DNA from: Chitinophaga sp. YR573
GTDB taxonomy: Bacteria; Bacteroidota; Bacteroidia; Chitinophagales; Chitinophagaceae
DNA: 64,000 nt
Direction of reading: 5' to 3'
Assembly (NCBI RefSeq): GCF_900110995.1
Contig: NZ_FOJF01000001.1
Coordinates: forward strand, 265,199-329,198
The notes beneath the pieces are model-generated. The model ran no database searches, was not told where the DNA came from, and was given only the letters and a program-made list of their open reading frames with translations. A program made the translations under genes and the position numbers. Shown piece by piece: positions 45,396-54,478 of the stretch. Position 1 is the stretch's first letter; every line of letters starts with the position of its first letter.

Positions 45396-46370
45396 CATTT
45401 TAACAGGGCTTACCCCGAACTTCTTCTTAAATGCAGTACTGAAATGCTGTATAGAGGAAAATCCGTACGTATCCGCGATATCAGTCAGAGAGACACTCTT
45501 CTCAAGCACTAATTTACGTGCATGTTCCATCCGGTGATCATTCAGATATCCATACACCGTATTATCAAATACCTGCTTAAAACCATTCTTCAGCTTAAAT
45601 TCATTCAGCCCGGTCAATCTCGATAACTCCTGTAAAGAAGGGGGTTCCTGCATCCGCATTAACAGTATATCCCGCGCATGATAAATCTTCTCTTTATCCG
45701 TCTTTGAAACAGTACTGTGTAATTCTGTTCCTCTCTCATACTGCTCGCACTGCAAAGCCAGTAACTCCAGTACCTTAGACTGTAAATACAGCTTCTTCAA
45801 CCCACCCCTGAATTCACACTTTTTCACATCATCCAGTATCGCCAGCATTCTTGTGGTAATCGGTTGATTACTGTTTTTATTCAGCATGATCGCCTTACCA
45901 ACTGCCACTTTATTGGCCAAACCATCCAGTACACGCCCATTATTGGCAGCCAGGTCCAGGAAACGTTCAGTGGAAAAATTCAATGCCACCATCTCCATGT
46001 TATTCTGTTTGATCACAGAAGCATTCTCCGTCTCAAAAGGGTTGTAGATAAGATTATGCTCAAGGGAAGAAAAACGGCGTTTCCCGGCAGTTTCCATATC
46101 CGTATCAATCTGCCCGTGTATCAGGAACATCAGGGATACGGCATTGATGTTTTCTGTAGATTCTATATGCAGATTCTGATAGATCTGCGCACTGCCCATC
46201 GCAATATGATAGCCATCAAAAAACATCTCCCGGAAGCTGGCCTCCCCGAAATCACGTTCCAATTGCTGCGTTTCTTCTATCAGGGAAGGAGAACGTAGCT
46301 TGTCCATAGGGAAAAGATCATCTTCCCGGAACAATACCTCATGTGAGTCATTAGATATCTGAATGCCCAT
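45390..46370 (-). CDS. AraC-family transcriptional regulator
   Basis: 326 aa. The C-terminal double HTH (about 228-326) contains ILLMRMQEPPSLQELSRLTGLNEFKLKNGFKQVFDNTVYGYL and the second HTH LTDIADTYGFSSIQHFSTAFKKKFGVSP. The N-terminal domain (about 20-210) is not a recognised cupin and probably senses a ligand; this layout resembles siderophore/PchR-like regulators. The gene is divergent from the 71-aa protein gene at 46475 (104-nt gap), which it may control. Confidence 0.9.
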   Translation of the reverse strand: MGIQISNDSHEVLFREDDLFPMDKLRSPSLIEETQQLERDFGEASFREMFFDGYHIAMGSAQIYQNLHIESTENINAVSLMFLIHGQIDTDMETAGKRRFSSLEHNLIYNPFETENASVIKQNNMEMVALNFSTERFLDLAANNGRVLDGLANKVAVGKAIMLNKNSNQPITTRMLAILDDVKKCEFRGGLKKLYLQSKVLELLALQCEQYERGTELHSTVSKTDKEKIYHARDILLMRMQEPPSLQELSRLTGLNEFKLKNGFKQVFDNTVYGYLNDHRMEHARKLVLEKSVSLTDIADTYGFSSIQHFSTAFKKKFGVSPVKMR

Positions 46371-46474
46371 AATAATCCGTTAAATATAAATTTTAATCCT
46401 TCTCGTGTAACAGTTAACCGGACAAAGTGCTTCAAATTTGCACAAAAATATTCCCAAATATTTAATAATTTATT

Positions 46475-46690
46475 ATGATTGGAATATTCAGGACGAATAT
46501 TAACACCACACAGGATAAGATAAATGTACTGGAGGCTATCTCTGCTTCATTTAACGTTGCTACCTGTAGTATTGATATGGAAGATTGCGATAAAGTATTG
46601 AGAATTGTTGCCCAGACCCAACCTATAGAGGAAACTGCCGTTATAAAGTTAGTACAACATATGGGTTATCAATGTACTGTATTAGAATAG
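46475..46690 (+). CDS. 71-aa HMA-like ferredoxin-fold protein without metal motif
   Basis: The pattern TNINTTQDKINVLEAISASF, then ATCSIDMEDCDKVLRIVAQ, then VIKLVQHMGYQCTVLE has the beta-alpha-beta-beta-alpha-beta periodicity of heavy-metal-associated domains. The MxCxxC loop is missing; the cysteines at 31, 38 and 67 are spread out. Similar short proteins are common in Bacteroidota, with unknown roles. It is divergent from the AraC regulator and 114 nt before a TonB receptor. Confidence 0.7.
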   Translation: MIGIFRTNINTTQDKINVLEAISASFNVATCSIDMEDCDKVLRIVAQTQPIEETAVIKLVQHMGYQCTVLE

Positions 46691-46804
46691 CCTTACATAT
46701 CTGAAAAAATCTCTTCTCCCCTCATAGGGGTACTTCCCTTCGCTTACGTCATATATGCGTAAATAGGCCAACTATCTGCCAAATAACAACATTAAGATCC
46801 TTTT

Positions 46805-49183
46805 ATGAAGACAAGGTTAATAATGCTGCTGTTTCCAGTCCTGCTATTATTGCAGGGACAGTATGCACAAGCTCAGCAACGGTACACTATAAGTGGTTAT
46901 GTAAAAGACCAGCAGAATGGAGAAAGCCTCATCGGGATCTCCGTTTCCAAAGCAGGTACCGGATTGGGTACAGTTACAAATGAATTCGGTTTCTTCTCCC
47001 TCACCTTACCGGCAGGAGATCATGTACTGCAATTCTCTTATGTAGGATATACATCCATGAAATTGAATGTATCCCTCAAAAGCAATAAAACAATGGATAT
47101 TAAGCTGGAGAAATCCAGCAGCCAGTTAAGTACTGTCACTGTAAAAGGTACCAAACAGGAAAAAGCAGTGAATACACTGAGTACCAGTCTTAACCGCCTG
47201 GATATTGCCCAGATGAAAAAGATGCCCACTTTCATGGGTGAAGTAGATGTACTCCGTTCTATCCAGACCTTACCCGGCGTAAACACGGTAGGTGAAGGCG
47301 CCAGTGGATTCAATGTACGTGGTGGTGCAGCAGATGAAAACCTCATCCTGCTGGACGATGCCCCTGTATATAACTCCACCCACATGCTTGGTTTCTTCTC
47401 CGTATTCAACCCTGATGCAGTGAAAAGCATCAACCTCATTAAAGGCGGTTTTCCGGCTGAATATGGCGGCCGTACTTCCTCTGTACTAGATATACGCATG
47501 AAGGACGGAAACAACCAGAATACGACCGTAAATGGCGGTATAGGCAATATCTTCAGCAGGTTATCTGTGGAAGGTCCTATCAAGAAAGATGAATCCTCTT
47601 TCATCATCGCTGCCCGCCGCTCTTACATAGATGTGATCATGAAACCTTTCCTGAAAGGAGACATGAAAGATACCAAGCTGAATTTCTATGATGTTACCGC
47701 TAAGGTGAACTTCAAACTGAATAAGAACAATACCCTGTTTGCCAGTGGTTACCTGGGCCGTGACGTATTCGGTTTCGGTACACAGGTAAATATGAACTGG
47801 GGAAATAAAACAGCTACTGTAAGATGGAATCACGTATTCACCAACAGATTGTTCCTGAACCTGACCACCTTCTATAGTAACTACGATTATACCCTGGACT
47901 TTAACAACAGCAGTAAGAAAGAAGCCGGAGAAAATACTCAGAAATACAAATGGACATCCAACATCATCAACTACGGTGTTAAACCTGCCTTCACTTACTA
48001 TATCAATGCACACAACAGTATACATACGGGTGTATCGGGCATCTACTATACCTTTAAACCCGGTACTGGTACTGCTGTAGATGGCACGACCACCAGTGTA
48101 ACGGATTTAACACAACAGCATGGCCTGGAAGCAGCTGCCTATATTGATCATGAGTGGAAACCTTCCACCAGGTTCGGCGTACAGTATGGATTAAGGTTCT
48201 CTTCTTATCAATACCTTGGTAAAGGTACTGCCTACTACTATAACGATACCACACCAGGCATCCGTAAAACACTGGCAGGCACCAAAGAATACGGCGCCAA
48301 CGAAGTGATAAAAGCATACAACTACCTGGAACCAAGAATCACAGCACGTTACGCTTTATCAGACAATCACGCCATCAAAGCATCTTATGCCCGTACTACA
48401 CAGTTCATGCATCAGTTGTCAAACACAGCCTCTCCTACTCCACTGGATATCTGGACGCCAAGTACCAACAACGTACAACCACAGGTGGCAGACCAGTACA
48501 CCGTAGGGTATGTATACGATGCACCGTCTAATGTCTATGAAATCTCTGCCGAAGTATACTACAAAAACATGGAGCATCAGCTGGATTATATAGACAATGC
48601 TGATCTGCAACTGAACCAGCTGATAGAAGCAGACTTACTGCCTTCTCACAGCCGTTCATACGGACTGGAAGTAATGGCGAAAAAAGAAGTAGGCGCTACT
48701 ACAGGATGGATCAGCTATACACTGTCCCGTACAGAACGTCAGACAAACGGTATCAGCCAGAACGAATGGTTCCTGAACCGCTACGACAGAACTCATAACC
48801 TTAACCTCGTATTAACACACGATTTCTCTCCAAGGAGGACACTGTCTGCCAACTGGGTATTCGCATCCGGTACACCTGCTACATTTGCGGATAGCCGCCT
48901 GGAATTCCAGGACTGGGATATTCCTTACAACAGCACCGATAAGCGTAACAATTACAGATTGCCTGCTTATCACCGCCTGGATCTATCCTACACCATCAAA
49001 GGCAAACAACTGCGCCGCTGGAAAGGAGAATGGGTATTCTCTCTGTATAATGTTTATGCACGCAGAAATGCTTATACCGTCTATTTCCAGCAGAATAAAG
49101 ATGATCCTTCCAAGAAAGAAGCAGTACGTCTCTCTATCATAGGCTCTGTTATTCCAGGTATCACTTACAACTTCAAATTTTAA
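46805..49183 (+). CDS. TonB-dependent receptor with carboxypeptidase-regulatory-like domain
   Basis: 792 aa. A signal peptide (QYAQAQ) is followed by the CarbopepD_reg_2 domain (about 27-110; TISGYVKDQQNGESLIGISV, LQFSYVGYTSM). The plug (about 118-225) contains TFMGEVDVLRSIQTLPGVN, GFNVRGG, DENLILLDDAPVYN and SINLIKGGFPAEYGGR. A barrel ends in ITYNFKF. It is followed 11 nt later by a DUF4249 lipoprotein gene, a very common Bacteroidota pair. The ligand is unknown; peptides or metal complexes are typical suggestions. Confidence 0.92.
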   Translation: MKTRLIMLLFPVLLLLQGQYAQAQQRYTISGYVKDQQNGESLIGISVSKAGTGLGTVTNEFGFFSLTLPAGDHVLQFSYVGYTSMKLNVSLKSNKTMDIKLEKSSSQLSTVTVKGTKQEKAVNTLSTSLNRLDIAQMKKMPTFMGEVDVLRSIQTLPGVNTVGEGASGFNVRGGAADENLILLDDAPVYNSTHMLGFFSVFNPDAVKSINLIKGGFPAEYGGRTSSVLDIRMKDGNNQNTTVNGGIGNIFSRLSVEGPIKKDESSFIIAARRSYIDVIMKPFLKGDMKDTKLNFYDVTAKVNFKLNKNNTLFASGYLGRDVFGFGTQVNMNWGNKTATVRWNHVFTNRLFLNLTTFYSNYDYTLDFNNSSKKEAGENTQKYKWTSNIINYGVKPAFTYYINAHNSIHTGVSGIYYTFKPGTGTAVDGTTTSVTDLTQQHGLEAAAYIDHEWKPSTRFGVQYGLRFSSYQYLGKGTAYYYNDTTPGIRKTLAGTKEYGANEVIKAYNYLEPRITARYALSDNHAIKASYARTTQFMHQLSNTASPTPLDIWTPSTNNVQPQVADQYTVGYVYDAPSNVYEISAEVYYKNMEHQLDYIDNADLQLNQLIEADLLPSHSRSYGLEVMAKKEVGATTGWISYTLSRTERQTNGISQNEWFLNRYDRTHNLNLVLTHDFSPRRTLSANWVFASGTPATFADSRLEFQDWDIPYNSTDKRNNYRLPAYHRLDLSYTIKGKQLRRWKGEWVFSLYNVYARRNAYTVYFQQNKDDPSKKEAVRLSIIGSVIPGITYNFKF

Positions 49184-49194
49184 CCGGTATTTAC

Positions 49195-50055
49195 ATGAAA
49201 AAATTACTGATAATAGCAATGATAATGGCAGGATTCAGCGCCTGCACAGACACGATAGATGTGAACGTAGCAAAAGGTACCTCTTATCCGGTACTGGATG
49301 CATGGATCACCAATGAACCGGGTTTACAGGTAATCAGACTCACACAGTCTGTCCCTTATACAGATCAGGCACCTGCTCCTGTTATCAAAGATGCCATCAT
49401 TACACTCATCGATGAAACAGCCGGACAAACATATGCGTTCAACTTTAACGATTCTGCCTATACGTTTAACCCGGGTGATAATGCCACAGTTGGTGTAACC
49501 GGCCACGCATACAGATTACGTGTCGTATACAAAGGTGAAACATTCGAAGCGATAGATACTATTAAAAGAACAACACCTATCGATTCCATCACCTATAAGT
49601 ACAAAACAAAAAGTGAAAATGCAGTGCCAAAAGATGGATACGAGGCTAAGTTCCATGCAGTAGATGTAAAGGGCGCAGTAGATTATTACTGGATCCGTTC
49701 TTACCGCAACAATGTATGGCATCGTGTAGCTGATACCTATTCTGTAGATGGTTATTTTGACCAGAGCGTACTGGATGGAGCTTCCTTCATACTTCCCATT
49801 CAGGAAGGTATTACAGATGAAGAACATCCTTACCAGCTGGGTGAAAAAATAATCGTAAAAATCCGCTCACTTACTTACCAGAGCCACTTCTTCCTTACAC
49901 AGGTAGATGAACAGATCAATGCAGGCGGACTGTTTGCCAAAGTGCTGGAAAACGTAAAATGTAATGCAACAAATATCACTCCCGGCGGTAAACAAAAACT
50001 GCTTGGCTGGTTCGGTACTTCTGCTGTAAGCAGCAGCGAGAAAGTAATAGAATAG
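49195..50055 (+). CDS. DUF4249-family lipoprotein
   Basis: 286 aa. The lipobox AGFSACTDT places Cys at residue 17. The body has the DUF4249 pattern: VLDAWITNEPGLQVIRLTQSVPY, then PVIKDAIITLIDETAGQTYAF, then FEAIDTIKRTTPIDSITY, and a late HFFLTQVDEQINAGGLFA. It is a surface or periplasmic lipoprotein partner of the TonB receptor encoded directly upstream. Its biochemical role is not established. Confidence 0.88.
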   Translation: MKKLLIIAMIMAGFSACTDTIDVNVAKGTSYPVLDAWITNEPGLQVIRLTQSVPYTDQAPAPVIKDAIITLIDETAGQTYAFNFNDSAYTFNPGDNATVGVTGHAYRLRVVYKGETFEAIDTIKRTTPIDSITYKYKTKSENAVPKDGYEAKFHAVDVKGAVDYYWIRSYRNNVWHRVADTYSVDGYFDQSVLDGASFILPIQEGITDEEHPYQLGEKIIVKIRSLTYQSHFFLTQVDEQINAGGLFAKVLENVKCNATNITPGGKQKLLGWFGTSAVSSSEKVIE

Positions 50056-50072
50056 TTCTCTCCCCATATAAC

Positions 50073-50103
50073 GCAGGCTGGAAAGTCTCTTTTTCCAGCC
50101 TGC
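50073..50103 (+). terminator. Hairpin between the DUF4249 and barrel genes
   Basis: A 12-bp stem GCAGGCTGGAAA/TTTCCAGCCTGC. No T-run follows, so it may be an RNA-stabilising or attenuating hairpin rather than a full terminator. Confidence 0.5.
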
Positions 50104-50131
50104 TTCACAAAAAACAAAAAAAACAATTTAT

Positions 50132-50755
50132 ATGAAAAAAGCGCTGATGGCGCTGCTGATACTGATTACAGTACAGCAGGCCCGGGCACAGCATGCCCAG
50201 ACATTATTCTCCAACAACGGTCTACACAAGACAAGAATTGCCGCATATGGTGTGCCTGCGGCTAAATTTACATCCATCGATGGTAAATTTGGAGTGCTGA
50301 CAGGTGGTTACGGTGGTGTACTTTTAAATGGTAAATGGATGCTGGGAGCAGGCGCTTACTCGCTTGTCAATAATATAGCTCTCCCAGGTGTAAATGCGAA
50401 CGGTACTACAGACTATCTGAATTTATGGTATACTGGCGCGGTAGTAGAATACATCCATAATTCGGACAAACTGATACACTGGACTGCCGGTACACTCATT
50501 GGTGGTGGCGGTGTTTCCAGAAGGGACAAACACAGATTCGATGACGACGGCGATCATAACAGTTATAACTATGATAGAAGCGGATTGTTTGTAGCAGAAC
50601 CCTTTGCTAACCTCGAAATCAATATCATCAAAAACCTGCGTTTAGATATAGGAGCCTCTTACAGGTTAGTTAAAGGAACAAGTACCACAGCTATCACAGA
50701 TAGTAAACTCAGCAATCCCTCAGTACACGTAGGCTTGAAAGCCGGTATCTTCTAG
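50132..50755 (+). CDS. Outer-membrane beta-barrel protein of unknown function
   Basis: 207 aa. The signal peptide ends near ARAQHAQ. Residues show alternating strand patterns (FGVLTGGYGGVLLNGKWMLGAGAYSL, LNLWYTGAVVEYI, AGTLIGGGGVSRR, LRLDIGASYRLV) and a C-terminal strand VGLKAGIF. A charged His/Asp-rich loop (DKHRFDDDGDHNS, about 131-143) could bind metal; this is speculative. It is the last gene of the TonB receptor/DUF4249 group. Confidence 0.75.
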   Translation: MKKALMALLILITVQQARAQHAQTLFSNNGLHKTRIAAYGVPAAKFTSIDGKFGVLTGGYGGVLLNGKWMLGAGAYSLVNNIALPGVNANGTTDYLNLWYTGAVVEYIHNSDKLIHWTAGTLIGGGGVSRRDKHRFDDDGDHNSYNYDRSGLFVAEPFANLEINIIKNLRLDIGASYRLVKGTSTTAITDSKLSNPSVHVGLKAGIF

Positions 50756-50784
50756 TCCTCAAACCATCAATATAACACTTGTGC

Positions 50785-50844
50785 CAGGCATAGCTGCCTC
50801 TTCAGACGGAACGATTTCCAACCGAAGGGCGGCATGCCTGTTTT
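50785..50844 (+). terminator. Probable terminator behind the barrel-protein gene
   Basis: CAGGCATAGCTGCC can pair with GGCGGCATGCCTG over a 30-nt loop with internal pairing (ACGGAA/TTCC). TTTT follows. The imperfect stem makes this a moderate call. Confidence 0.45.
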
Positions 50845-50863
50845 AATTTATTTTCCATAAATA

Positions 50864-50898
50864 TTTGGTGATTACGAAAAGTATCGTACATTTGATAC
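50864..50898 (+). promoter_or_regulatory. Promoter and likely operator of the BlaI-type repressor gene
   Basis: TTTG (50864-50867), a 19-nt spacer and TACATTTG (50887-50894) form a full Bacteroidota promoter, 37 nt before the ATG. The inverted repeat GTATC-N8-GATAC (50881-50898) overlaps the -7 element. A second TTCGTACAT copy lies at about 50906-50914. A repressor bound here would block its own transcription, as known for BlaI/MecI. Confidence 0.65.
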
Positions 50899-50931
50899 GA
50901 AGATATTCGTACATCAATAATCATTGTAATT

Positions 50932-51324
50932 ATGAGCACTGCCAAACAGACGAAACCGACGGAAAGCGAACTGGAAATATTAGGAATACTGTGGGATAAA
51001 GGTGCCAGCACAGTAAGAGAAGTACATGAGATATTAGAGAAGACGAAAGACGCAGGATATACTACTACCCTCAAGCTGATGCAGATCATGCATGAGAAGA
51101 ACCTGCTAACAAGAGATACTACCAGTAAAACGCATATATATGAAGCTGCGATTTCACAGGAAAGCACACAGCAACAGTTACTCAATAAAATGATTGATAC
51201 CGTGTTCAATGGATCTGCCTCACAACTGGTGCTGCAGGCATTAGGTAATCACCGTTCCTCGAAAGAAGAACTGGAGAAAATAAAGCAATACCTGAACGAT
51301 ATAGAAAATCAACAGAATAAGTAA
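50932..51324 (+). CDS. BlaI/MecI/CopY-family repressor
   Basis: 130 aa. The winged-helix domain (about 8-75) reads PTESELEILGILWDKGASTVREVHE, then GYTTTLKLMQIMHEKNLLTRD. A C-terminal helical dimerisation part (VFNGSASQLVLQALG) follows. It represses its operon until cleaved after signalling by the BlaR1-like protein encoded 34 nt downstream. No beta-lactamase gene is adjacent, so it is probably a general envelope or metal stress switch. Confidence 0.92.
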   Translation: MSTAKQTKPTESELEILGILWDKGASTVREVHEILEKTKDAGYTTTLKLMQIMHEKNLLTRDTTSKTHIYEAAISQESTQQQLLNKMIDTVFNGSASQLVLQALGNHRSSKEELEKIKQYLNDIENQQNK

Positions 51325-51358
51325 CCTGCTGCGCTGCGGCACATAAAACAAGACTATC

Positions 51359-53215
51359 ATGACTGCGTCACTACCTTTCACTGCAGATCTGATCCAGGCT
51401 TTTGGATGGGCCCTGCTGCATTCTTTCTGGCAAGCGTTGCTTATATACGGCTGTTTACGGCTGGTACTGCTCCTGTGGCCACAGGCCAGTTCCGGTATCA
51501 AATACAATCTTTCTTTTCTTTCCCTCACAGGCATTTTCGGATGGTTCATCATCACCCTGTGGGAACAGTTGCAAACGGTCAAAAGGATCCACTTTGTTGC
51601 TGTACAAATGATAGATACAGGTATCCGCCCAACCGGGCTGGAACTGCCGGCTATCTATCACAGCCAGACCAGGCTGACAAGCCTTTTCCCTAACCTCGAA
51701 TTCTTTTTTCCATTGCTTATGGTTATCTACATAACAGGGGTAGCTGTTATGACAATAAAGCTGACAATGGACCTGCTGCAACTGCGGCACATAAGAAGAA
51801 AGCAGGTATTGCCCATCGATTCCGTATGGCAACAACACCTCGATAAACTGTTGCTGCAGCTTCAGCTATCCAGGAAAGTAAAACTGCTGATTTCCGAACA
51901 CATACAGGTGCCCGTTATGATCGGCTTTTTAAAGCCACTGATCATTCTGCCTGTCATCATGTTTAACAACCTGACAGCCGAGCAGCTGGAAGCAATTCTT
52001 CTGCACGAACTGGCTCACATAAAACGCAATGATTATCTACTGAATATCTTCCAGTCAATCGTAGAAACCATTCTGTTCTTTAATCCCTTTATATGGCTGA
52101 TCTCTAAAAATATCCGCATCGAAAGGGAACACTGTTGTGACGATCTCGTAATAACAGGTAAAGTACATCCGTTGCATTATGCCAAAGCCCTGGTAGCATT
52201 AGAAGAATACCGGTTAACTGTCAATACCCTGGCAATGGCGGCTGCAAATAACAAACAACACTTATTTCACCGCATTAAACGCATCATGGAAATGAAAACT
52301 AAAAACATTAACTATACGCAAAAATTATTAGCTGTACTGATCATCGCCGTAGGCCTTGTATCCATTGCATGGCTGAACCCTACCAGCGCAATGACAGAGA
52401 CCAAGAAAGATAAAAAAGAGGTAGCAATACCTGCAGCTATCGCTCCTGCCATCGTACCTGCTACCATACATCTTGCAACCTTTACAAAAGATACTGTTCC
52501 CGCCTCTAAAAGACAGGCAGAAAAACAACGCGCCGAGAAGACAAAAGCAGAACAGCTGGATATAGCAGAAAAGAGCATGGATGCTGCTAAAATTGGCATA
52601 GATGCTGCCCAGGAAGCAATGAAAAACATCGACTGGAACCAGATCAATGTAGAGGTTAACAATGCCATGAAAAATGTAAACTGGGACGAGATTAATCTGA
52701 ATGTTCAGACAGCGTTGAAAAATATCGACTGGAACAAAATCAATGAAGATATTAAAGTAAGCGTGAATGCAGCACAGACATCAGTAGATCCTAAAATCAT
52801 AGCCGAAAGTGTACGTATAGGAATGCAAAGTGCAAAAACTGCCATGGCTAACTTCTCATCTGAAGATGTAAAAAAACATGTAGCTGAAGCTATGGAACAA
52901 GCCAAAAAAGGAATAGCGCAAGCCCAAATATCAATGACCCAGTCACAGCACACCCTGACACTAAACAAGAAAGAAATAGCAACAGCAAAGGATGCTCAGT
53001 CCAAATACAAGGTATTGATAAAGAAGATGTCCGAAGATAAACTGATTGATGCGGAAAAAGGATACATTATTGCAGTAAAAAACGGCGTACTGAGTATAAA
53101 CGGTGAAGTACAACCTTCAGCTGTTAAGGACAAATACAACAAAGAACTGGGCGATGTGAAAGATCTGAGTATACAGGGCAAAGATGACAACCTGGTTATA
53201 AGCGAAAACGACTAA
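51359..53215 (+). CDS. M56 (BlaR1-like) membrane metallopeptidase with repeat-bearing C-terminal region
   Basis: 618 aa. N-terminal transmembrane helices (about 10-35, 38-68, 115-140) precede the zinc protease domain, HELAH at 216-220 with flanking AEQLEAILLHE, and REHCCDD downstream. A final transmembrane helix lies at about 320-342. The C-terminal region is not a penicillin-binding domain. It is a charged, Ala/Lys-rich segment with three tandem 16-residue units beginning N-I/V-D/N-W (residues 423-470), then more helices and a small beta part. The protein probably senses an envelope signal and cleaves the partner repressor. Confidence 0.88.
   Translation: MTASLPFTADLIQAFGWALLHSFWQALLIYGCLRLVLLLWPQASSGIKYNLSFLSLTGIFGWFIITLWEQLQTVKRIHFVAVQMIDTGIRPTGLELPAIYHSQTRLTSLFPNLEFFFPLLMVIYITGVAVMTIKLTMDLLQLRHIRRKQVLPIDSVWQQHLDKLLLQLQLSRKVKLLISEHIQVPVMIGFLKPLIILPVIMFNNLTAEQLEAILLHELAHIKRNDYLLNIFQSIVETILFFNPFIWLISKNIRIEREHCCDDLVITGKVHPLHYAKALVALEEYRLTVNTLAMAAANNKQHLFHRIKRIMEMKTKNINYTQKLLAVLIIAVGLVSIAWLNPTSAMTETKKDKKEVAIPAAIAPAIVPATIHLATFTKDTVPASKRQAEKQRAEKTKAEQLDIAEKSMDAAKIGIDAAQEAMKNIDWNQINVEVNNAMKNVNWDEINLNVQTALKNIDWNKINEDIKVSVNAAQTSVDPKIIAESVRIGMQSAKTAMANFSSEDVKKHVAEAMEQAKKGIAQAQISMTQSQHTLTLNKKEIATAKDAQSKYKVLIKKMSEDKLIDAEKGYIIAVKNGVLSINGEVQPSAVKDKYNKELGDVKDLSIQGKDDNLVISEND
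52625..52768 (+). repeat. Three tandem 48-bp units inside the M56 gene
   Basis: Residues 423-438, 439-454 and 455-470 start NIDWNQIN, NVNWDEIN and NIDWNKIN. The DNA copies have diverged, so this is an old protein repeat rather than a recent slippage array. Confidence 0.8.
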
Positions 53216-53242
53216 TACCATCTAACCTTACAATTATACTTC

Positions 53243-53279
53243 GCTACTGCCGTTCATACAGCAGTAGCGTTTTTTTTTG
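53243..53279 (+). terminator. Terminator of the blaI-blaR1-like operon
   Basis: The stem GCTACTGC/GCAGTAGC is followed by a run of nine T, about 30 nt after the stop codon. Confidence 0.92.
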
Positions 53280-53321
53280 CCCGTTCCCCCTTATCTTTAG
53301 ACCCTAAACCTCAAAGTTGAT

Positions 53322-54431
53322 ATGAAAGCTTTTTTAGCTATCCTCGCGAGCTTCCTTATGATGGAAGTACAGGCACAGGACTTTACCGTTGTTAAAAGTA
53401 ATGCAGCTACTCCGGTTAAAAACCAATGCCTGACCGGTACCTGCTGGTGTTTCTCTACCACTTCCATGATAGAATCGGAATCTCTGCGGAAAGGACAACC
53501 CTCCCTGGACCTCTCCGAGATGTTCACCGTACGTAATATCTACATAGAAAAGGCAAAGAACTACATTCACCGCCAGGGATTCGCCCGTTTTGATGAAGGT
53601 GGACTGGGCCATGATGTCCTCTACGCTGCTGCTCATTATGGCATCGTTCCTGAGAGCGTGTACAGTGGGCTTAAACCGGGGCAAACAGAGCATGACCATG
53701 GTGCACTGGTCGCTGCTATGAAAACTTACCTGGACAGCCTCCTGAAGGTTAAAAGACCCCTTCCCGACGACTGGCAGGTACACCTGGTTGCTATACTAGA
53801 CCAGTACCTGGGCGCTCCTCCTGCTACTTTTACTTACAATGGCCATACTTATACGCCCCTTACCTTCGCCAAAGAAGTGGTAAAGTTCAATCCGGATGAT
53901 TATGTGAACCTGACTTCCTTCACGGACCATCCCTTTTACAAACCCTTCATTGTAGAAGTACCGGACAACTTCTCCAATGGTACTTACCTCAATATTCCGC
54001 TCAACGAAATGATCTCTATTGCCAAAACAGCGCTGACCAAAGGGTACACTGTACTATGGGATGCAGATGTCTCTAACAGAGGCTGGCTGACAGGCAAAGG
54101 ATATGCAGTATATCCTGCTGTTGATACCATCGGAAGAAGCAGCGCTTTTAATGCAGATGTGGAAGAAAAGCCATTCACAGCTGAAGGGCGTCAGAAATTA
54201 TATGAGGAATTAATTACGGAAGATGATCACCTCATGCACATCACCGGTATCGGTAAAAGCAAACAGGGTAAAGATTTCTTTATTGTTAAGAACTCCTGGG
54301 GTACTAAGGCCGGTCCTTTTGATGGATATATGCATGTTTCTGTCCCCTATTTTGCTATCAACACTATTACTATCGTAGTACCTAAAGCTGCTTTGGATAA
54401 ATCTTTCAGCAGCAAACTGGCTGCTAATTAA
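53322..54431 (+). CDS. Exported papain-like (C1) peptidase, bleomycin-hydrolase type
   Basis: 369 aa. The signal peptide ends at EVQAQ. The active-site residues are all visible: Gln35 and Cys41 in VKNQCLTGTCWCFS, His306 in LMHITGIG, and Asn324 in FIVKNSWGTKAG. Length and insertions (YAAAHYGIVPESVY, DADVSNRGW) match bleomycin hydrolase/aminopeptidase C. The known family is mostly cytosolic; this one carries a signal peptide. A TATCTTTA element (53292-53299) upstream is one base off the -7 consensus. Confidence 0.92.
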   Translation: MKAFLAILASFLMMEVQAQDFTVVKSNAATPVKNQCLTGTCWCFSTTSMIESESLRKGQPSLDLSEMFTVRNIYIEKAKNYIHRQGFARFDEGGLGHDVLYAAAHYGIVPESVYSGLKPGQTEHDHGALVAAMKTYLDSLLKVKRPLPDDWQVHLVAILDQYLGAPPATFTYNGHTYTPLTFAKEVVKFNPDDYVNLTSFTDHPFYKPFIVEVPDNFSNGTYLNIPLNEMISIAKTALTKGYTVLWDADVSNRGWLTGKGYAVYPAVDTIGRSSAFNADVEEKPFTAEGRQKLYEELITEDDHLMHITGIGKSKQGKDFFIVKNSWGTKAGPFDGYMHVSVPYFAINTITIVVPKAALDKSFSSKLAAN

Positions 54432-54478
54432 AGATAATCAGAACAGGTTGTCTCAAAAGTATTAGGAGACACTAAAAA

